Shown piece by piece: positions 1-9,217 of a stretch of 61,519 bases of DNA (within the stretch, counting starts at the first letter, position 1; every line of letters starts with the position of its first letter). A model generated the notes under the pieces. That model was not told the origin of the DNA. It worked only from the letters and a program-made list of their open reading frames with translations, and made no database searches. The DNA is taken from assembly GCF_042687825.1 (NCBI RefSeq), contig NZ_JBHUQE010000019.1:1-61519 (forward strand), in the 5' to 3' direction. The position numbers were made by a program, and so were the translations under genes. Source of the DNA: Sedimentitalea sp042687825. GTDB taxonomy: Bacteria > Pseudomonadota > Alphaproteobacteria > Rhodobacterales > Rhodobacteraceae.

Positions 1-1
1 C

Positions 2-52
2 GCCTTCCGCATGAACAAGCTCGACGCGCAATTCGGCGTCGAGGAAGAATAG
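2..52 (+). CDS. C-terminal end of a DUF4212-type symporter small subunit (partial)
   Basis: Only the last 16 codons are in the window, ending in an acidic tail (VEEE) and TAG. The stop lies 13 bases before the start of a sodium:solute symporter. The short MNKLDAQFGV-like tail and the position match the small two-helix DUF4212 subunit that usually precedes this symporter class. The rest of the gene lies outside the window, so the call rests on context and a few residues. Confidence 0.6.
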   Translation, partial: AFRMNKLDAQFGVEEE

Positions 53-65
53 GAGACGGGAACAG

Positions 66-1862
66 ATGGATCAGTTTACAATCAACCTGATGTTCGTCGG
101 CGCGAGTTTTGCGCTGTATATCGGCATCGCGATCTGGGCCCGGGCCGGCTCGACATCGGAATTCTACGCCGCCGGCCGCGGCGTGCACCCGGTCACCAAC
201 GGCATGGCGACGGCGGCGGACTGGATGTCCGCGGCCAGCTTCATCTCGATGGCCGGCCTCATCGCCTTTACCGGCTATGACAATTCCAGCTTTCTGATGG
301 GCTGGACCGGCGGCTACGTGCTGCTGGCGCTGCTGCTGGCGCCCTATCTGCGCAAGTTCGGCAAGTTCACCGTGTCGGAATTCATCGGCGACCGGTTCTA
401 TTCGCCGACCGCGCGCATCGTGGCGGTGATCTGCCTGATCGTCGCCTCGACCACCTATGTGATCGGTCAGATGACCGGCGTCGGCGTGGCCTTTGGCCGC
501 TTTCTCGAGGTCAGCAACACGCTGGGCCTGCTGATCGGCGCCTGTGTGGTCTTTGCCTATGCGGTGTTTGGCGGCATGAAGGGCGTGACCTATACCCAGG
601 TGGCGCAGTATTGCGTGCTGATCATGGCCTATACCATCCCGGCCGTGTTCATCAGCCTGCAGCTGACCGGCAACCCGATCCCGGCCCTGGGCCTGTTCGG
701 GGACCATGTCGCCAGCGGCGAGCCGCTGTTGGCCAAGCTGGACACCATCGTCGCCGAGCTGGGCTTTAAGGAGTATACCGTGCATCACGCGGATACGCTG
801 AACATGGTGCTGTTCACCCTGTCGCTGATGATCGGCACCGCCGGTCTGCCGCACGTGATCATGCGCTTTTTCACCGTGCCGAAAGTGGCCGATGCCCGCT
901 GGTCGGCCGGCTGGGCGCTGATCTTCATCGCGCTGCTCTACCTGACGGCCCCCGCGGTCGGCGCCATGGCGCGTCTGAACATCACCGAGATGATGTGGCC
1001 CAACGGCACCGATGGCGAAGCTGTTTCGCTGGCCGATATCGAGAACTCGCAGGAAGGCGACCAGCTGTTCTGGATGAAGACCTGGGAGAAAACCGGTCTG
1101 CTGGCCTGGGAAGACAAGAATGGCGACGGCAAGATCCAGTACTATAATGACGGTTCCGAGGCCCTGCAGGCCAAGGCGGCCGAAAACGGCTGGACCGGCA
1201 ACGAGCTGACCAACTTTAACCGGGACATCCTGGTGCTGGCCAACCCGGAAATCGCCAACCTGCCCAGCTGGGTGATCGGCCTGGTGGCTGCCGGCGGTCT
1301 GGCCGCGGCGCTGTCCACCGCGGCGGGTCTGCTGCTGGCGATCAGCTCGGCGGTGTCGCATGACCTGATCAAGGGCTCGATCAACCCCGGCATCTCGGAA
1401 AAGGGCGAATTGCTGTCGGCACGTGTCGCCATGGCGGTGGCCATCGGGGTCGCCACCTATCTGGGTCTGAACCCGCCGGGCTTTGCGGCGCAGACCGTGG
1501 CCCTGGCCTTTGGTCTGGCGGCGGCCTCGATCTTCCCGGTCCTGATGATGGGCATCTTCTCCAAGAAGGTGAACAACACCGGCGCCGTGGCGGGCATGCT
1601 GGCCGGTCTGACCGTGACCCTGGTCTACATCTTCCTGCACAAGGGCTGGCTGTTCATCCCGGGCACCAACTCCTTTACGGATGCGGACCCGCTGCTGGGC
1701 ACCATCAAGTCGACCTCGTTCGGCGCCGTCGGCGCGGCCGTGAACTTTGCCGTGGCCTACATCGTGTCGGGCATGACCAAGCCGCTGCCCAAGGAGATCG
1801 TGGAACTGGTGGAAAGCGTTCGCGTGCCGCGCGGCGCCGGCGCTGCCGCCGCCGACCACTAA
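66..1862 (+). CDS. Sodium:solute symporter, VC_2705/ActP-like subfamily
   Basis: A 598-residue inner-membrane transporter of the SSS family, probably importing a small carboxylate such as acetate by sodium coupling; the substrate is inferred from the subfamily. About 13 hydrophobic segments are visible, with the family-typical early stretch (FYAAGRGVHPVTNG, residues 33-46) and a GTAGLPHVIMRFFTV segment near 257-271. A long soluble insertion at about 305-400 contains an EF-hand-like loop starting at Asp350 (D-K-N-G-D-G-K-I). The start has a GGAGACGG ribosome site. It follows a probable DUF4212 partner and precedes a cNMP/CBS/DUF294 protein, a combination often seen with this transporter class. 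Confidence 0.9.
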   Translation: MDQFTINLMFVGASFALYIGIAIWARAGSTSEFYAAGRGVHPVTNGMATAADWMSAASFISMAGLIAFTGYDNSSFLMGWTGGYVLLALLLAPYLRKFGKFTVSEFIGDRFYSPTARIVAVICLIVASTTYVIGQMTGVGVAFGRFLEVSNTLGLLIGACVVFAYAVFGGMKGVTYTQVAQYCVLIMAYTIPAVFISLQLTGNPIPALGLFGDHVASGEPLLAKLDTIVAELGFKEYTVHHADTLNMVLFTLSLMIGTAGLPHVIMRFFTVPKVADARWSAGWALIFIALLYLTAPAVGAMARLNITEMMWPNGTDGEAVSLADIENSQEGDQLFWMKTWEKTGLLAWEDKNGDGKIQYYNDGSEALQAKAAENGWTGNELTNFNRDILVLANPEIANLPSWVIGLVAAGGLAAALSTAAGLLLAISSAVSHDLIKGSINPGISEKGELLSARVAMAVAIGVATYLGLNPPGFAAQTVALAFGLAAASIFPVLMMGIFSKKVNNTGAVAGMLAGLTVTLVYIFLHKGWLFIPGTNSFTDADPLLGTIKSTSFGAVGAAVNFAVAYIVSGMTKPLPKEIVELVESVRVPRGAGAAAADH

Positions 1863-1910
1863 ACCTCTCCCAGGCGCGGGCAGTCCCCCCCGGTTCCGCC
1901 CGCACCACCC

Positions 1911-1952
1911 GGTCCCGTCCGCATCAAAGCGGACGGGACCAATTCAGTTTTT
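1911..1952 (+). terminator. Hairpin after the symporter gene
   Basis: A perfect 12-bp inverted repeat (GGTCCCGTCCGC / GCGGACGGGACC, loop ATCAAA) lies 49 bases after the symporter stop. The T run follows seven bases later, so termination may be partial and some read-through into the next gene is possible. Confidence 0.65.
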
Positions 1953-1963
1953 CCAGGTGACAC

Positions 1964-3787
1964 ATGACCCTTTCTCGCCAAGACCTGCACCGGTTCATCT
2001 TTTCGGTTCATCCCTATGACAGCCTGCTGCCTGCGGATCTGGCCGACCTTGTGCCGCTGTTCCAAACCGTGCCCGTGTCGGCCGGGGACAGCATCTATCA
2101 ACTCGGAGACCCGCTGGAGGGTCTCTATCTGGTGCATGACGGCGAGATCGAGATCACCGATGAAAACGACATTCCGGTATCGCTGCTGGGCCCGCGCAAC
2201 TCGTTCGGAGAACGTGGCCTGACCCGAAACGGAATGGCTGTCACCTCGGCCCGGGCCACCACCGATGGCCTGCTGCTGCTGCTGCCACGCGCGGATTTCG
2301 ACGCGCTGATGGCGCGTCACAGCAGTGTCGCGAAATTCTTTGACCGCCGCCGCAGCGATTCCCGGCGCGGCAGCAACCTGGCCACCAGCCGGGTCGAGAC
2401 CCTGATGGCCGGAAAGCCGATCACCTGCCCCACCGGCACGGATGTACAATCGGCCGCCCGGCTGATGCGCGACCATCGCATCTCGTCGCTCTGCCTGACG
2501 GAAAAGGGCAAGCTTTCGGGTATCGTCACGACCCGCGATCTGTCGGGCAAGGTACTGGCCGAGGGGCTGCCCTTTGACACCCCCGTATCGCAAGTGATGA
2601 CCGCCTCGCCGCTGACCCTGTCCCCCTCTGCCATCGGATCGGACGTGCTGCACGCGATGATGGAGCACAACATCGGCCATATCCCGATCGTCAAGGGCGG
2701 CAATCTGGTCGGGATCGTCACCCGAACCGATCTGACCCGGTTCCAGGCGGTCAGTTCGGCCGAACTGGTCAGCGCCATTTCGCGCGCCGACACCGCCGCC
2801 GACATGGCCCGCGTCACCGCCGAAATCCCGCGCCTGCTGGTGCAGCTGGTCGCCGGCGGCAACCGTCACGAGGTCGTCACCCGGCTGATCACGGATATTG
2901 CCGACACGGCCACGCGGCGCCTGCTGAAACTGGCCGAAGCCGAACTGGGCCCGCCGCCCGTACCTTATCTGTGGCTGGCCTGCGGCAGCCAGGGCCGGCA
3001 GGAACAGACCGGGGTCTCGGATCAGGACAATTGCCTGTTCTTGGATGACGCGGTGCGCGAGGCGGACATGCCCTATTTCCATGCGCTGGCGAAATACGTC
3101 AGCGACGGGCTGGACACCTGCGGCTATTTCTATTGCCCCGGCGACATGATGGCGACCAATCCGCGCTGGTGTCAGCCAGTACGGGTCTGGCAGCAGTATT
3201 TCCAGGGCTGGATCGCCAAACCCGATCCCGAAGCACAGATGCTGGCCAGCGTGATGTTCGACCTGCGCCCGATCGGCGGCGACCGCGCGCTGTTCGGCAA
3301 TCTGCAGAAAAAGACCCTGAAGGCGGCCAACCGCAATTCGATTTTCGTGGCGCATATGGTCAGCAATTCGCTGAAGCACACGCCGCCGCTGGGTCTGTTG
3401 CGCGGCTTTACCACAATTCGCTCGGGCGAGCACCGCAACCAGTTGGACCTCAAGCTGAACGGCGTCGTTCCGGTGGTCGATCTGGGCCGCATCTATGCGC
3501 TGCAGGGGCGGCTGACCGAGGCCAATACCCGGGCCCGCCTGCAGGCCGCCGAGACCAAAGGTGTGATTTCGGCCAGCGGCGCGCGCGATCTGCTGGACGC
3601 CTATGACCTGATTGCCGAAACCCGGCTGAACCACCAGGTGAAACGCGTGAATGACGGGGAAAAACCGGATAACTTCCTGTCCCCCACCGATCTGTCGGAC
3701 TTTGAAAGAAGTCACCTTCGCGACGCATTCGTCGTGATCAAGACCATGCAATCCGCGATTGGGCATGGCCGTGGTACGCTCAGCTGA
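1964..3787 (+). CDS. cNMP-binding / CBS pair / DUF294 nucleotidyltransferase-like protein
   Basis: A 607-residue cytosolic signalling protein. An N-terminal cyclic-nucleotide-binding fold (about 20-130) is followed by two CBS domains (about 145-270) and a DUF294 nucleotidyltransferase-like region with GSQGRQEQT and SDQDN motifs (about 340-355), then a C-terminal DUF294-associated helical domain. The GSxGRxE...DxD pattern is that of polymerase-beta-type nucleotidyltransferases. The target is unknown. Its place between a symporter and a DnaQ-like exonuclease suggests it controls uptake or its output in response to nucleotides. The start is preceded by an AGGTGA ribosome site. Confidence 0.88.
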   Translation: MTLSRQDLHRFIFSVHPYDSLLPADLADLVPLFQTVPVSAGDSIYQLGDPLEGLYLVHDGEIEITDENDIPVSLLGPRNSFGERGLTRNGMAVTSARATTDGLLLLLPRADFDALMARHSSVAKFFDRRRSDSRRGSNLATSRVETLMAGKPITCPTGTDVQSAARLMRDHRISSLCLTEKGKLSGIVTTRDLSGKVLAEGLPFDTPVSQVMTASPLTLSPSAIGSDVLHAMMEHNIGHIPIVKGGNLVGIVTRTDLTRFQAVSSAELVSAISRADTAADMARVTAEIPRLLVQLVAGGNRHEVVTRLITDIADTATRRLLKLAEAELGPPPVPYLWLACGSQGRQEQTGVSDQDNCLFLDDAVREADMPYFHALAKYVSDGLDTCGYFYCPGDMMATNPRWCQPVRVWQQYFQGWIAKPDPEAQMLASVMFDLRPIGGDRALFGNLQKKTLKAANRNSIFVAHMVSNSLKHTPPLGLLRGFTTIRSGEHRNQLDLKLNGVVPVVDLGRIYALQGRLTEANTRARLQAAETKGVISASGARDLLDAYDLIAETRLNHQVKRVNDGEKPDNFLSPTDLSDFERSHLRDAFVVIKTMQSAIGHGRGTLS

Positions 3788-3884
3788 CCACCTGCGGAAT
3801 GAACGTGAGAGCGCCTTGGGGAGGGCATATTTGTAACAGATGTGATTGAGCGGGCGGCAGCAAGCCGCCTTGGGAGGAGAAAAC

Positions 3885-4406
3885 ATGTTTCTGGAACTCA
3901 TCGGAACGGTCTTTGCCGGTTTCGCCGTTGCCGGCGTCGTGATGCTGGTCAACCGGCTGACCGGCGGGCGCCTGCCCCGCTGGACCGCCCCGGCGGTCGC
4001 CGGTCTGGCGATGATCGCGGTGACGGTGTCGATGGAGTACAGCTGGTACGAGCGCACGCGGACCAACCTGCCCGAGGGTCTGGTGATCGCGAAATCGATC
4101 GAAAAGCAAAGCATGTACCGGCCCTGGACCTATGTCACACCCTATGTCGACCGGTTCGTGGCGGTGGACCAGCTGTCGCTCAGGCGCAACGCGCAACTTC
4201 CGGATCAGCGCATGGTCGAGCTGTATTTCTTTGGCCGCTGGGCGCCGCTGAACAAGGTCGCCGTGATCTTTGACTGCGCCAATGCCCGCCAGGCCACCTT
4301 GATCGACGATGTCAACTTTACAGAATCCGGCGCGCTGGCGGATGGCGACTGGGTCAAAGTCGCCGCCGATGACAGTGTTCTGACGACTGTCTGCGAGGTG
4401 TCGTGA
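3885..4406 (+). CDS. Small membrane protein of unknown function
   Basis: A 173-residue protein with two predicted N-terminal membrane segments (about 4-22 and 35-52) and a soluble remainder. I chose the ATG at 3885 because GGAGGAG lies six bases upstream; an in-frame ATG 39 bases earlier lacks such a site. The stop overlaps the next start by one base (TGATG), so translation is probably coupled to the exonuclease gene. I do not recognise a named family. The constant link to the symporter and exonuclease genes suggests a role in that system. Confidence 0.75.
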   Translation: MFLELIGTVFAGFAVAGVVMLVNRLTGGRLPRWTAPAVAGLAMIAVTVSMEYSWYERTRTNLPEGLVIAKSIEKQSMYRPWTYVTPYVDRFVAVDQLSLRRNAQLPDQRMVELYFFGRWAPLNKVAVIFDCANARQATLIDDVNFTESGALADGDWVKVAADDSVLTTVCEVS

Positions 4407-5818
4407 TGCAGACCAAACTTGGATTGCGCCTTCGCATCTTTCTGTTCTTCTGCCTGCTGGCCATTGGCGGTGTCGGGTTGACTTCGGCGGCGCTGGCGAT
4501 CGGCTATCGCCGCGCCGAAGCCCCGGAAATGCTGGACGCTTTCGTGTTTTCCGGCCTGTTGTCGGGATTTGTCCTGCTGGCGATGACGGCCGGTGTCTGG
4601 CTGTGGTTCGACGAGAATGTCGCCAAACCCATCGAACGTCTGGCCTCGGAGATGCGCGCCCGCGCCCATGCCGGCGTGTCCGGCGAAATCGATTTGAAGG
4701 CGGCGCGCTATCTGGGCGATCTCGCCCCGGCGGCGCATGCGGTCACCGGCCAGCTCAGCCAGTCGACGCTGCAGACAGCGGAACGGATCGCCGAGGAAAC
4801 CGCCAGACTGGCGGCGGAAAAGCAAAGTCTGACCGCGCTTTTGACCGAGATTCCGGTGGCCATGGTGCTGGTGAACCCGTCGCACCGCATCGTGCTGTAT
4901 GACGGTCAGGCGGCGGCGGTTCTGGCGCAGGTTCACCATCCGCGCCTGAATGCGTCGCTGTTTGATTATCTGCGCCGCAGCGCGGTTCTGGAGGCCTATG
5001 ACGAATTGCAGCGCACCGGTGAAGAGGTGACGTTTCACGCCGTCAGCGTCGACGATACCTTTGGCTATACGGCGCGGATGAAACCCCTGGGGCACGCCCC
5101 CGGCTATATGCTAGTGTTTGACGAAAGCGAGGCCCAGATCGCGCCCGAGGCGGAACGTCCTCTGGTCTATGATTTCGAGTTGCTGGATACGCTGGGCGAC
5201 GATGAATTCGAGAACCGGCCCCTGTCCAGCCTGTGTTTCGTGGTATTTGATTCCGAAACCACCGGGCTGTTGCCGCACAAGGACGAGGTCGTGCAACTGG
5301 CCGCGGTCCGGGTGCTGAACGGCCGCATCATCGAGGGCGAGGTCCTGGACACCCTGGTCGATCCGGGCATCCCGATCCCGGCGGCCTCGACCAAGGTGCA
5401 CCGGATCACCGATCAGATGGTTCAGGGCGCGCCCGGGTTCATCGAGGTCGGACGGAACTTTCACCGCTTTGCGCATGACGCCGTGATCGTGGCGCATAAC
5501 GCGCCGTTCGACATGGCCTTTCTGCGCCGCGACGCCGAAAAGATGGGCGTCACCTGGGAACATCCGATCCTGGATACGGTGCTGGTGTCGGCGGTGGTCT
5601 TTGGCGCCTCGGCCACGCATACGCTGGACGCGCTGTGCGATCGGCTGGGGGTCGTCATCCCCGCCGAATTGCGGCACACCGCACTGGGCGACGCCTATGC
5701 CACCGCCGAGGTCCTGTGCAAGATGCTGCCGATGCTGCAGGCCCGGGGCATGGAGACCTTTGGCGATGTCATCGAAGAGACCCGCAAACATGGTCGCCTG
5801 CTCGAAGACCTGAACTGA
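4406..5818 (+). CDS. Membrane-anchored DnaQ-like 3'-5' exonuclease
   Basis: About 470 residues. Two membrane helices (about 10-34 and 45-68) are followed by a HAMP-like coiled segment, a PAS-like region (about 145-240) and a C-terminal DEDDh exonuclease domain (about 275-440). Catalytic residues are visible as DSETTG (Asp282, Glu284), the HNAPFD motif and the HTALGD motif. The layout resembles a sensor kinase whose kinase half is replaced by a polymerase III epsilon-like nuclease. I preferred the ATG at 4406 because GAGG at 4395 is seven bases away; a GTG at 4403 is the alternative. It is probably co-expressed with the preceding small membrane protein. Confidence 0.87.
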   Translation: MQTKLGLRLRIFLFFCLLAIGGVGLTSAALAIGYRRAEAPEMLDAFVFSGLLSGFVLLAMTAGVWLWFDENVAKPIERLASEMRARAHAGVSGEIDLKAARYLGDLAPAAHAVTGQLSQSTLQTAERIAEETARLAAEKQSLTALLTEIPVAMVLVNPSHRIVLYDGQAAAVLAQVHHPRLNASLFDYLRRSAVLEAYDELQRTGEEVTFHAVSVDDTFGYTARMKPLGHAPGYMLVFDESEAQIAPEAERPLVYDFELLDTLGDDEFENRPLSSLCFVVFDSETTGLLPHKDEVVQLAAVRVLNGRIIEGEVLDTLVDPGIPIPAASTKVHRITDQMVQGAPGFIEVGRNFHRFAHDAVIVAHNAPFDMAFLRRDAEKMGVTWEHPILDTVLVSAVVFGASATHTLDALCDRLGVVIPAELRHTALGDAYATAEVLCKMLPMLQARGMETFGDVIEETRKHGRLLEDLN

Positions 5819-5949
5819 ACCCGCGCCCCGGCGCGGCGGCCCACCGGGCCGCCGCCACCACCCGGACCAGGGTGCGGCGCAACCCGGGGCATGGACAAAT
5901 CCGGGCTGGCATGGCACCCAGCGCGGCAGACCAACAGGCGCGCAGGATC

Positions 5950-6450
5950 ATGTCCGAACTCACCTTTACCCCCGGCCCCGACACCAGCCGCGCCTATCGC
6001 GACGCGTTGGGCTGTTTCGGCACCGGGGTCACGGTGGTCACGACCCGCACCGACCGTGGCCCCCTGGCCATGACCGCGAATTCCTTTGCCTCGGTCTCGC
6101 TGGACCCGGCGATGGTTCTGTGGTGCGCGGCGAAACATTCGTTGCGCCATCCGGCCTTTGCGGCGGCGCAGGATTACGCGATCCACGTGATGGCGGACGA
6201 TCAGCAGGACATCGCCCTGCATTTCGCCCGCAGCGGCGAGGATTTCGCGCCGGTGGACTGGTCGCAGAACAGCAATGGCGTGCCGATCCTGCAGGGCTGC
6301 CTGGCGCGGTTCGAATGCCGCCAGATGGCGTTGCACGATGCCGGCGATCACACGATCATCGTCGGCAAGGTCCTGTGCGCCACGCATCGCCCGGGGTCCG
6401 GACTGATGTATAAGCATGGCCGCTATGGCGGGTTTGCCGGCCTGGACTGA
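5950..6450 (+). CDS. Flavin reductase family protein
   Basis: A 166-residue FMN-binding split-barrel protein of the flavin reductase / HpaC type, which supplies reduced flavin to partner oxygenases or acts as an NAD(P)H:flavin oxidoreductase. The motif GCFGTGVTVVTT near residue 14-25 and the segment MTANSFASVSLDP are typical, as is the length. The ATG at 5950 was chosen because the family fold begins immediately after it; the open frame extends upstream without support. No partner monooxygenase is adjacent, so the substrate cannot be given. Confidence 0.88.
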   Translation: MSELTFTPGPDTSRAYRDALGCFGTGVTVVTTRTDRGPLAMTANSFASVSLDPAMVLWCAAKHSLRHPAFAAAQDYAIHVMADDQQDIALHFARSGEDFAPVDWSQNSNGVPILQGCLARFECRQMALHDAGDHTIIVGKVLCATHRPGSGLMYKHGRYGGFAGLD

Positions 6451-6477
6451 TCGGCGCTGAATTCCGACCGCGGGGGC

Positions 6478-6672
6478 CTAGTCGGCCGCTTTTATCGTGC
6501 CGGTCACCACATGTTCCACATCCAGCCCGTCGATGGTCAGCACCACCTTGGCCTCATAGCTTTTGCGGCTCGGGTCGCCGGACTGGCGCAAGCCGTCTTC
6601 GATCGCTTTTTGACTGGTCACACCCACCTGTTTCAGGAACTTGCGCATCGACATGTTGAAATCGCCACTCAT
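6478..6672 (-). CDS. DUF6494 family small protein
   Basis: A 64-residue soluble protein that begins MSGDFNMSMRKFLKQVG and looks like the DUF6494 family of alphaproteobacteria, function unknown. The start at 6672 has an AAGGAAAGG ribosome site on the minus strand; upstream in-frame codons lack one. It faces the flavin reductase gene and lies downstream of the polysaccharide deacetylase gene on the same strand. Confidence 0.7.
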   Translation of the reverse strand: MSGDFNMSMRKFLKQVGVTSQKAIEDGLRQSGDPSRKSYEAKVVLTIDGLDVEHVVTGTIKAAD

Positions 6673-6707
6673 TGTGTTTCCTTTCCTTGCAATCTTTTCA
6701 TTGACCG

Positions 6708-6721
6708 GCTGGCGCGCCAGC
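6708..6721. repeat. 14-bp perfect palindrome
   Basis: GCTGGCGCGCCAGC lies in the 145-bp gap between the deacetylase stop and the DUF6494 start. With no loop it is a poor terminator, and its role is unknown. Confidence 0.45.
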
Positions 6722-6817
6722 ACCGGCCGGGGTGTTCGCCCGATTGATGGCCCTGGCGCTGGCCGTCAATATGGCCGCGGACTCGCGACCGGCGCCACCC
6801 CGCCGAAACCACCCGCT

Positions 6818-8458
6818 TCAATTGACCGCGACCGAGCGGTTCAACACCGCCGACACCGGCGCCAATGTCACCCGGCTGCGGTCCTGCAACCCCCACAGCA
6901 ACAGCGTGCTGATCGTGTTGGGTCGCAGCCGTCCCATCATCACCACATCGCCCTCCTGCCCCGCGCGAAACGCCGCCTGGTCCAGAAACCGGCGCATCAC
7001 GTCGGGGCTTTGGCCGGCACCGTCGAAATCGCGGAACACCAGCGCGGCGGGCACCTGATCGCGGCGCGCCAGTTTCAGCGCCGTGTTCAGCCCGGCGGCC
7101 TGGGTCAGCAACCCGCGCCCGGTGCTCTTGACAAAGGCAGCAACCTGACCGGACAAATCGCGGCTGCCCTGAATGCCGGTGCCCGGCCCTTCGAGCACGC
7201 CCACCGCCTCGGTCAACGTGTCGAACCCGGCGGACAGCAGCACTTCGGCATCCTGCGCCGTGGCGCCCTGTGGCAGATCGACCAGCGCCACGACTTCGAA
7301 TCCGGCCGCGCGGTGGCGGGCCATCTTTTCCGCCGCATCCGGAGCAGTCGGATCAACGGCAAAGGTCAGCGGATAGGGAAAGTCGGCCAGCGCTTCGACC
7401 CCCAGCGCATCGGCATCGTCAATCAGGACGATCGCCATCAGCGGCTTGTCCGCCGGGGCCGCAAAGGCCGCCGCGTGTTTCTTCAGAGGCGGCAGGTTTG
7501 CCGTGTCGCCGTCGGGCGCGCAGGGGGCCTCTTCTGCCTTCGGCGCACGTTCGGTCAGCGGCAGCACCCGCTGTCCGATGCCGATGCGCACCGGCGCGCT
7601 GGCGACACCGGCCTGCGGCAGGGCCGCCAGCCGGGGCTGGACCGGACCGGTCCTGTCGCCGGGCGCGACCGCTACGGGTTCCGGGGCATCCGGCGTGCCC
7701 GCCGGCGTCCGGGAACCGGCAGGCGCCTTCTTGGGGGTTGCCGGTGCAGGCGCTTCGGGAACAGGCTGCGCGGGGTCGGGTCGGGGCATGGCCGCCGCCA
7801 CGTCGATCTCGGGCACGCTGCCCGGTTTCGGAGCGGTGACTGTCGCCGGACGCGCGCCCGGCAAAGACGGCGGATCGGCGCGGGCAACGACGCCCGCGAT
7901 AAGGCCGGGTTCGGTTGCCGACCCCGCAGTCGCGTCAGCGTCCAGAACCGCACCAGGGTTCGTGACCGGCCCGCCGGTTTCCACCTTGCCCGGACGTGCC
8001 GGGGCCGCCGGCAGCGCGGCGGGCAACGGATCCGGCTGCGTCTGCGGCGCCGGCAGCGGCGCCGTTGCCGGTTGCGATACGGGGGCCAGGGGGCGCAGGC
8101 GTTCCTCGGTCGACATTGCCCCGAACGCGGCGGCATCCGGCGCTGCCGGCTGCAGGGCCGCCGCGCCGATATCGGGCTGCGTTCCCGGGTCGGTATCCGC
8201 CCCCTGACCCGCACCCCCTTTCTCTGGGGCCGGCATCAGAGTGGCCGGTGCGATCTTGGCTGATTGCACCGGCTGGTCGGCAGCAACGGGATCGACCAGC
8301 CCGGACGCGGCCGGCGCATCAGGCGGCGGCGCCAGCGCGACCTGCAGCGGCGGCGCCAGGGGCGACACCTGCGAAAGAGGCGTCAGCAAAGACAGAGTTG
8401 CAAGGCCCAGACCACTCAGGACCAGACCCCAGAACACTCCGCTGACAAATCCGCGCAT
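6818..8458 (-). CDS. Divergent polysaccharide deacetylase family protein
   Basis: A 546-residue protein with one N-terminal membrane anchor (about 1-25), a long Pro/Ala/Asp-rich linker (about 30-320) and a C-terminal divergent polysaccharide deacetylase domain (about 340-540, beginning near PLMAIVLIDDADALG). Such proteins (YibQ/DUF610-like) are thought to act in the periplasm on cell-envelope polysaccharide, but the reaction is not established. The linker accounts for a length above the roughly 250-residue domain alone. The ATG at 8458 has AAGG five bases upstream; a GTG directly before it is the alternative. It is divergent from trpG. Confidence 0.83.
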   Translation of the reverse strand: MRGFVSGVFWGLVLSGLGLATLSLLTPLSQVSPLAPPLQVALAPPPDAPAASGLVDPVAADQPVQSAKIAPATLMPAPEKGGAGQGADTDPGTQPDIGAAALQPAAPDAAAFGAMSTEERLRPLAPVSQPATAPLPAPQTQPDPLPAALPAAPARPGKVETGGPVTNPGAVLDADATAGSATEPGLIAGVVARADPPSLPGARPATVTAPKPGSVPEIDVAAAMPRPDPAQPVPEAPAPATPKKAPAGSRTPAGTPDAPEPVAVAPGDRTGPVQPRLAALPQAGVASAPVRIGIGQRVLPLTERAPKAEEAPCAPDGDTANLPPLKKHAAAFAAPADKPLMAIVLIDDADALGVEALADFPYPLTFAVDPTAPDAAEKMARHRAAGFEVVALVDLPQGATAQDAEVLLSAGFDTLTEAVGVLEGPGTGIQGSRDLSGQVAAFVKSTGRGLLTQAAGLNTALKLARRDQVPAALVFRDFDGAGQSPDVMRRFLDQAAFRAGQEGDVVMMGRLRPNTISTLLLWGLQDRSRVTLAPVSAVLNRSVAVN

Positions 8459-8635
8459 CACTGCCTTGCCTTTCTGATCTCACCGAACGCTGCACTGACC
8501 GTCTGAGCGGTGTTTCCTGCAGGTCCGGGGCCGGTTTGCGCTCTTGACGCTGCCCGACAACCCTGAACATGTATGGTGCAACCTCTATATCGCGACCGGG
8601 GCACCCGCCTCTAGCCCATATCGAACGAATGCCAG

Positions 8636-9217
8636 ATGTTGCTGCTGATAGACAACTATGACTCATTTACCTACAACCTTGTACACTATTTAGGCGAGTT
8701 GGGCGCGGATGTGGAGATCCGACGCAACGATGCCCTGAATGTACAAGAGGCGATGGCGATGAACCCGGCCGGAATCCTGCTGTCTCCGGGGCCCTGCACC
8801 CCGGATCAGGCCGGCATCTGCCTGGCGCTGACCCAGGCGGCGGCAGAAACCGGAACACCGCTGATGGGGGTCTGTCTGGGGCATCAGACCATCGGCCAGG
8901 CGTTCGGCGGCAAGGTGGTGCGCTGCCACGAGATCGTGCATGGAAAGATGGGCGCGATGCGCCATTCCGGCACCGGGTTGTTCGCCGGCCTGCCCAGCCC
9001 GTTTCACGCGACGCGCTATCATTCGCTGGTGGTCGAACGCGACAGCCTGCCGGACTGTCTGGCCATCACCGCCGATCTGCAGGATGGCACGATCATGGGG
9101 CTGCAGCACCGAACGTTGCCGATCCATGGCGTCCAGTTTCATCCGGAATCGATTGCCTCCGAGCACGGCCATGCGCTGCTCGACAACTTTCTGAAAGAAT
9201 TGAAGGTCCCCGCATGA
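8636..9217 (+). CDS. trpG: Anthranilate synthase component II (glutamine amidotransferase)
   Basis: A 193-residue class I amidotransferase that supplies ammonia from glutamine to anthranilate synthase component I in tryptophan synthesis. The nucleophile is Cys80 in GVCLGHQ, and the His169-Glu171 pair sits in VQFHPES. Length and the start sequence (MLLLIDNYDSFTYN) are typical. It overlaps trpD by four bases (ATGA), so translation is coupled. The large subunit gene trpE is not in the window. Confidence 0.96.
   Translation: MLLLIDNYDSFTYNLVHYLGELGADVEIRRNDALNVQEAMAMNPAGILLSPGPCTPDQAGICLALTQAAAETGTPLMGVCLGHQTIGQAFGGKVVRCHEIVHGKMGAMRHSGTGLFAGLPSPFHATRYHSLVVERDSLPDCLAITADLQDGTIMGLQHRTLPIHGVQFHPESIASEHGHALLDNFLKELKVPA

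Noticed and set aside
1859..4114. 751-codon minus-strand open frame opposite the cNMP/CBS/DUF294 gene
   Set aside because: It overlaps a terminator and two real genes and has no motifs.
7295..7303. TTCGAATCC, a tRNA T-arm-like sequence
   Set aside because: No acceptor, D-arm or anticodon stem can be built around it, and it lies within the polysaccharide deacetylase coding sequence.
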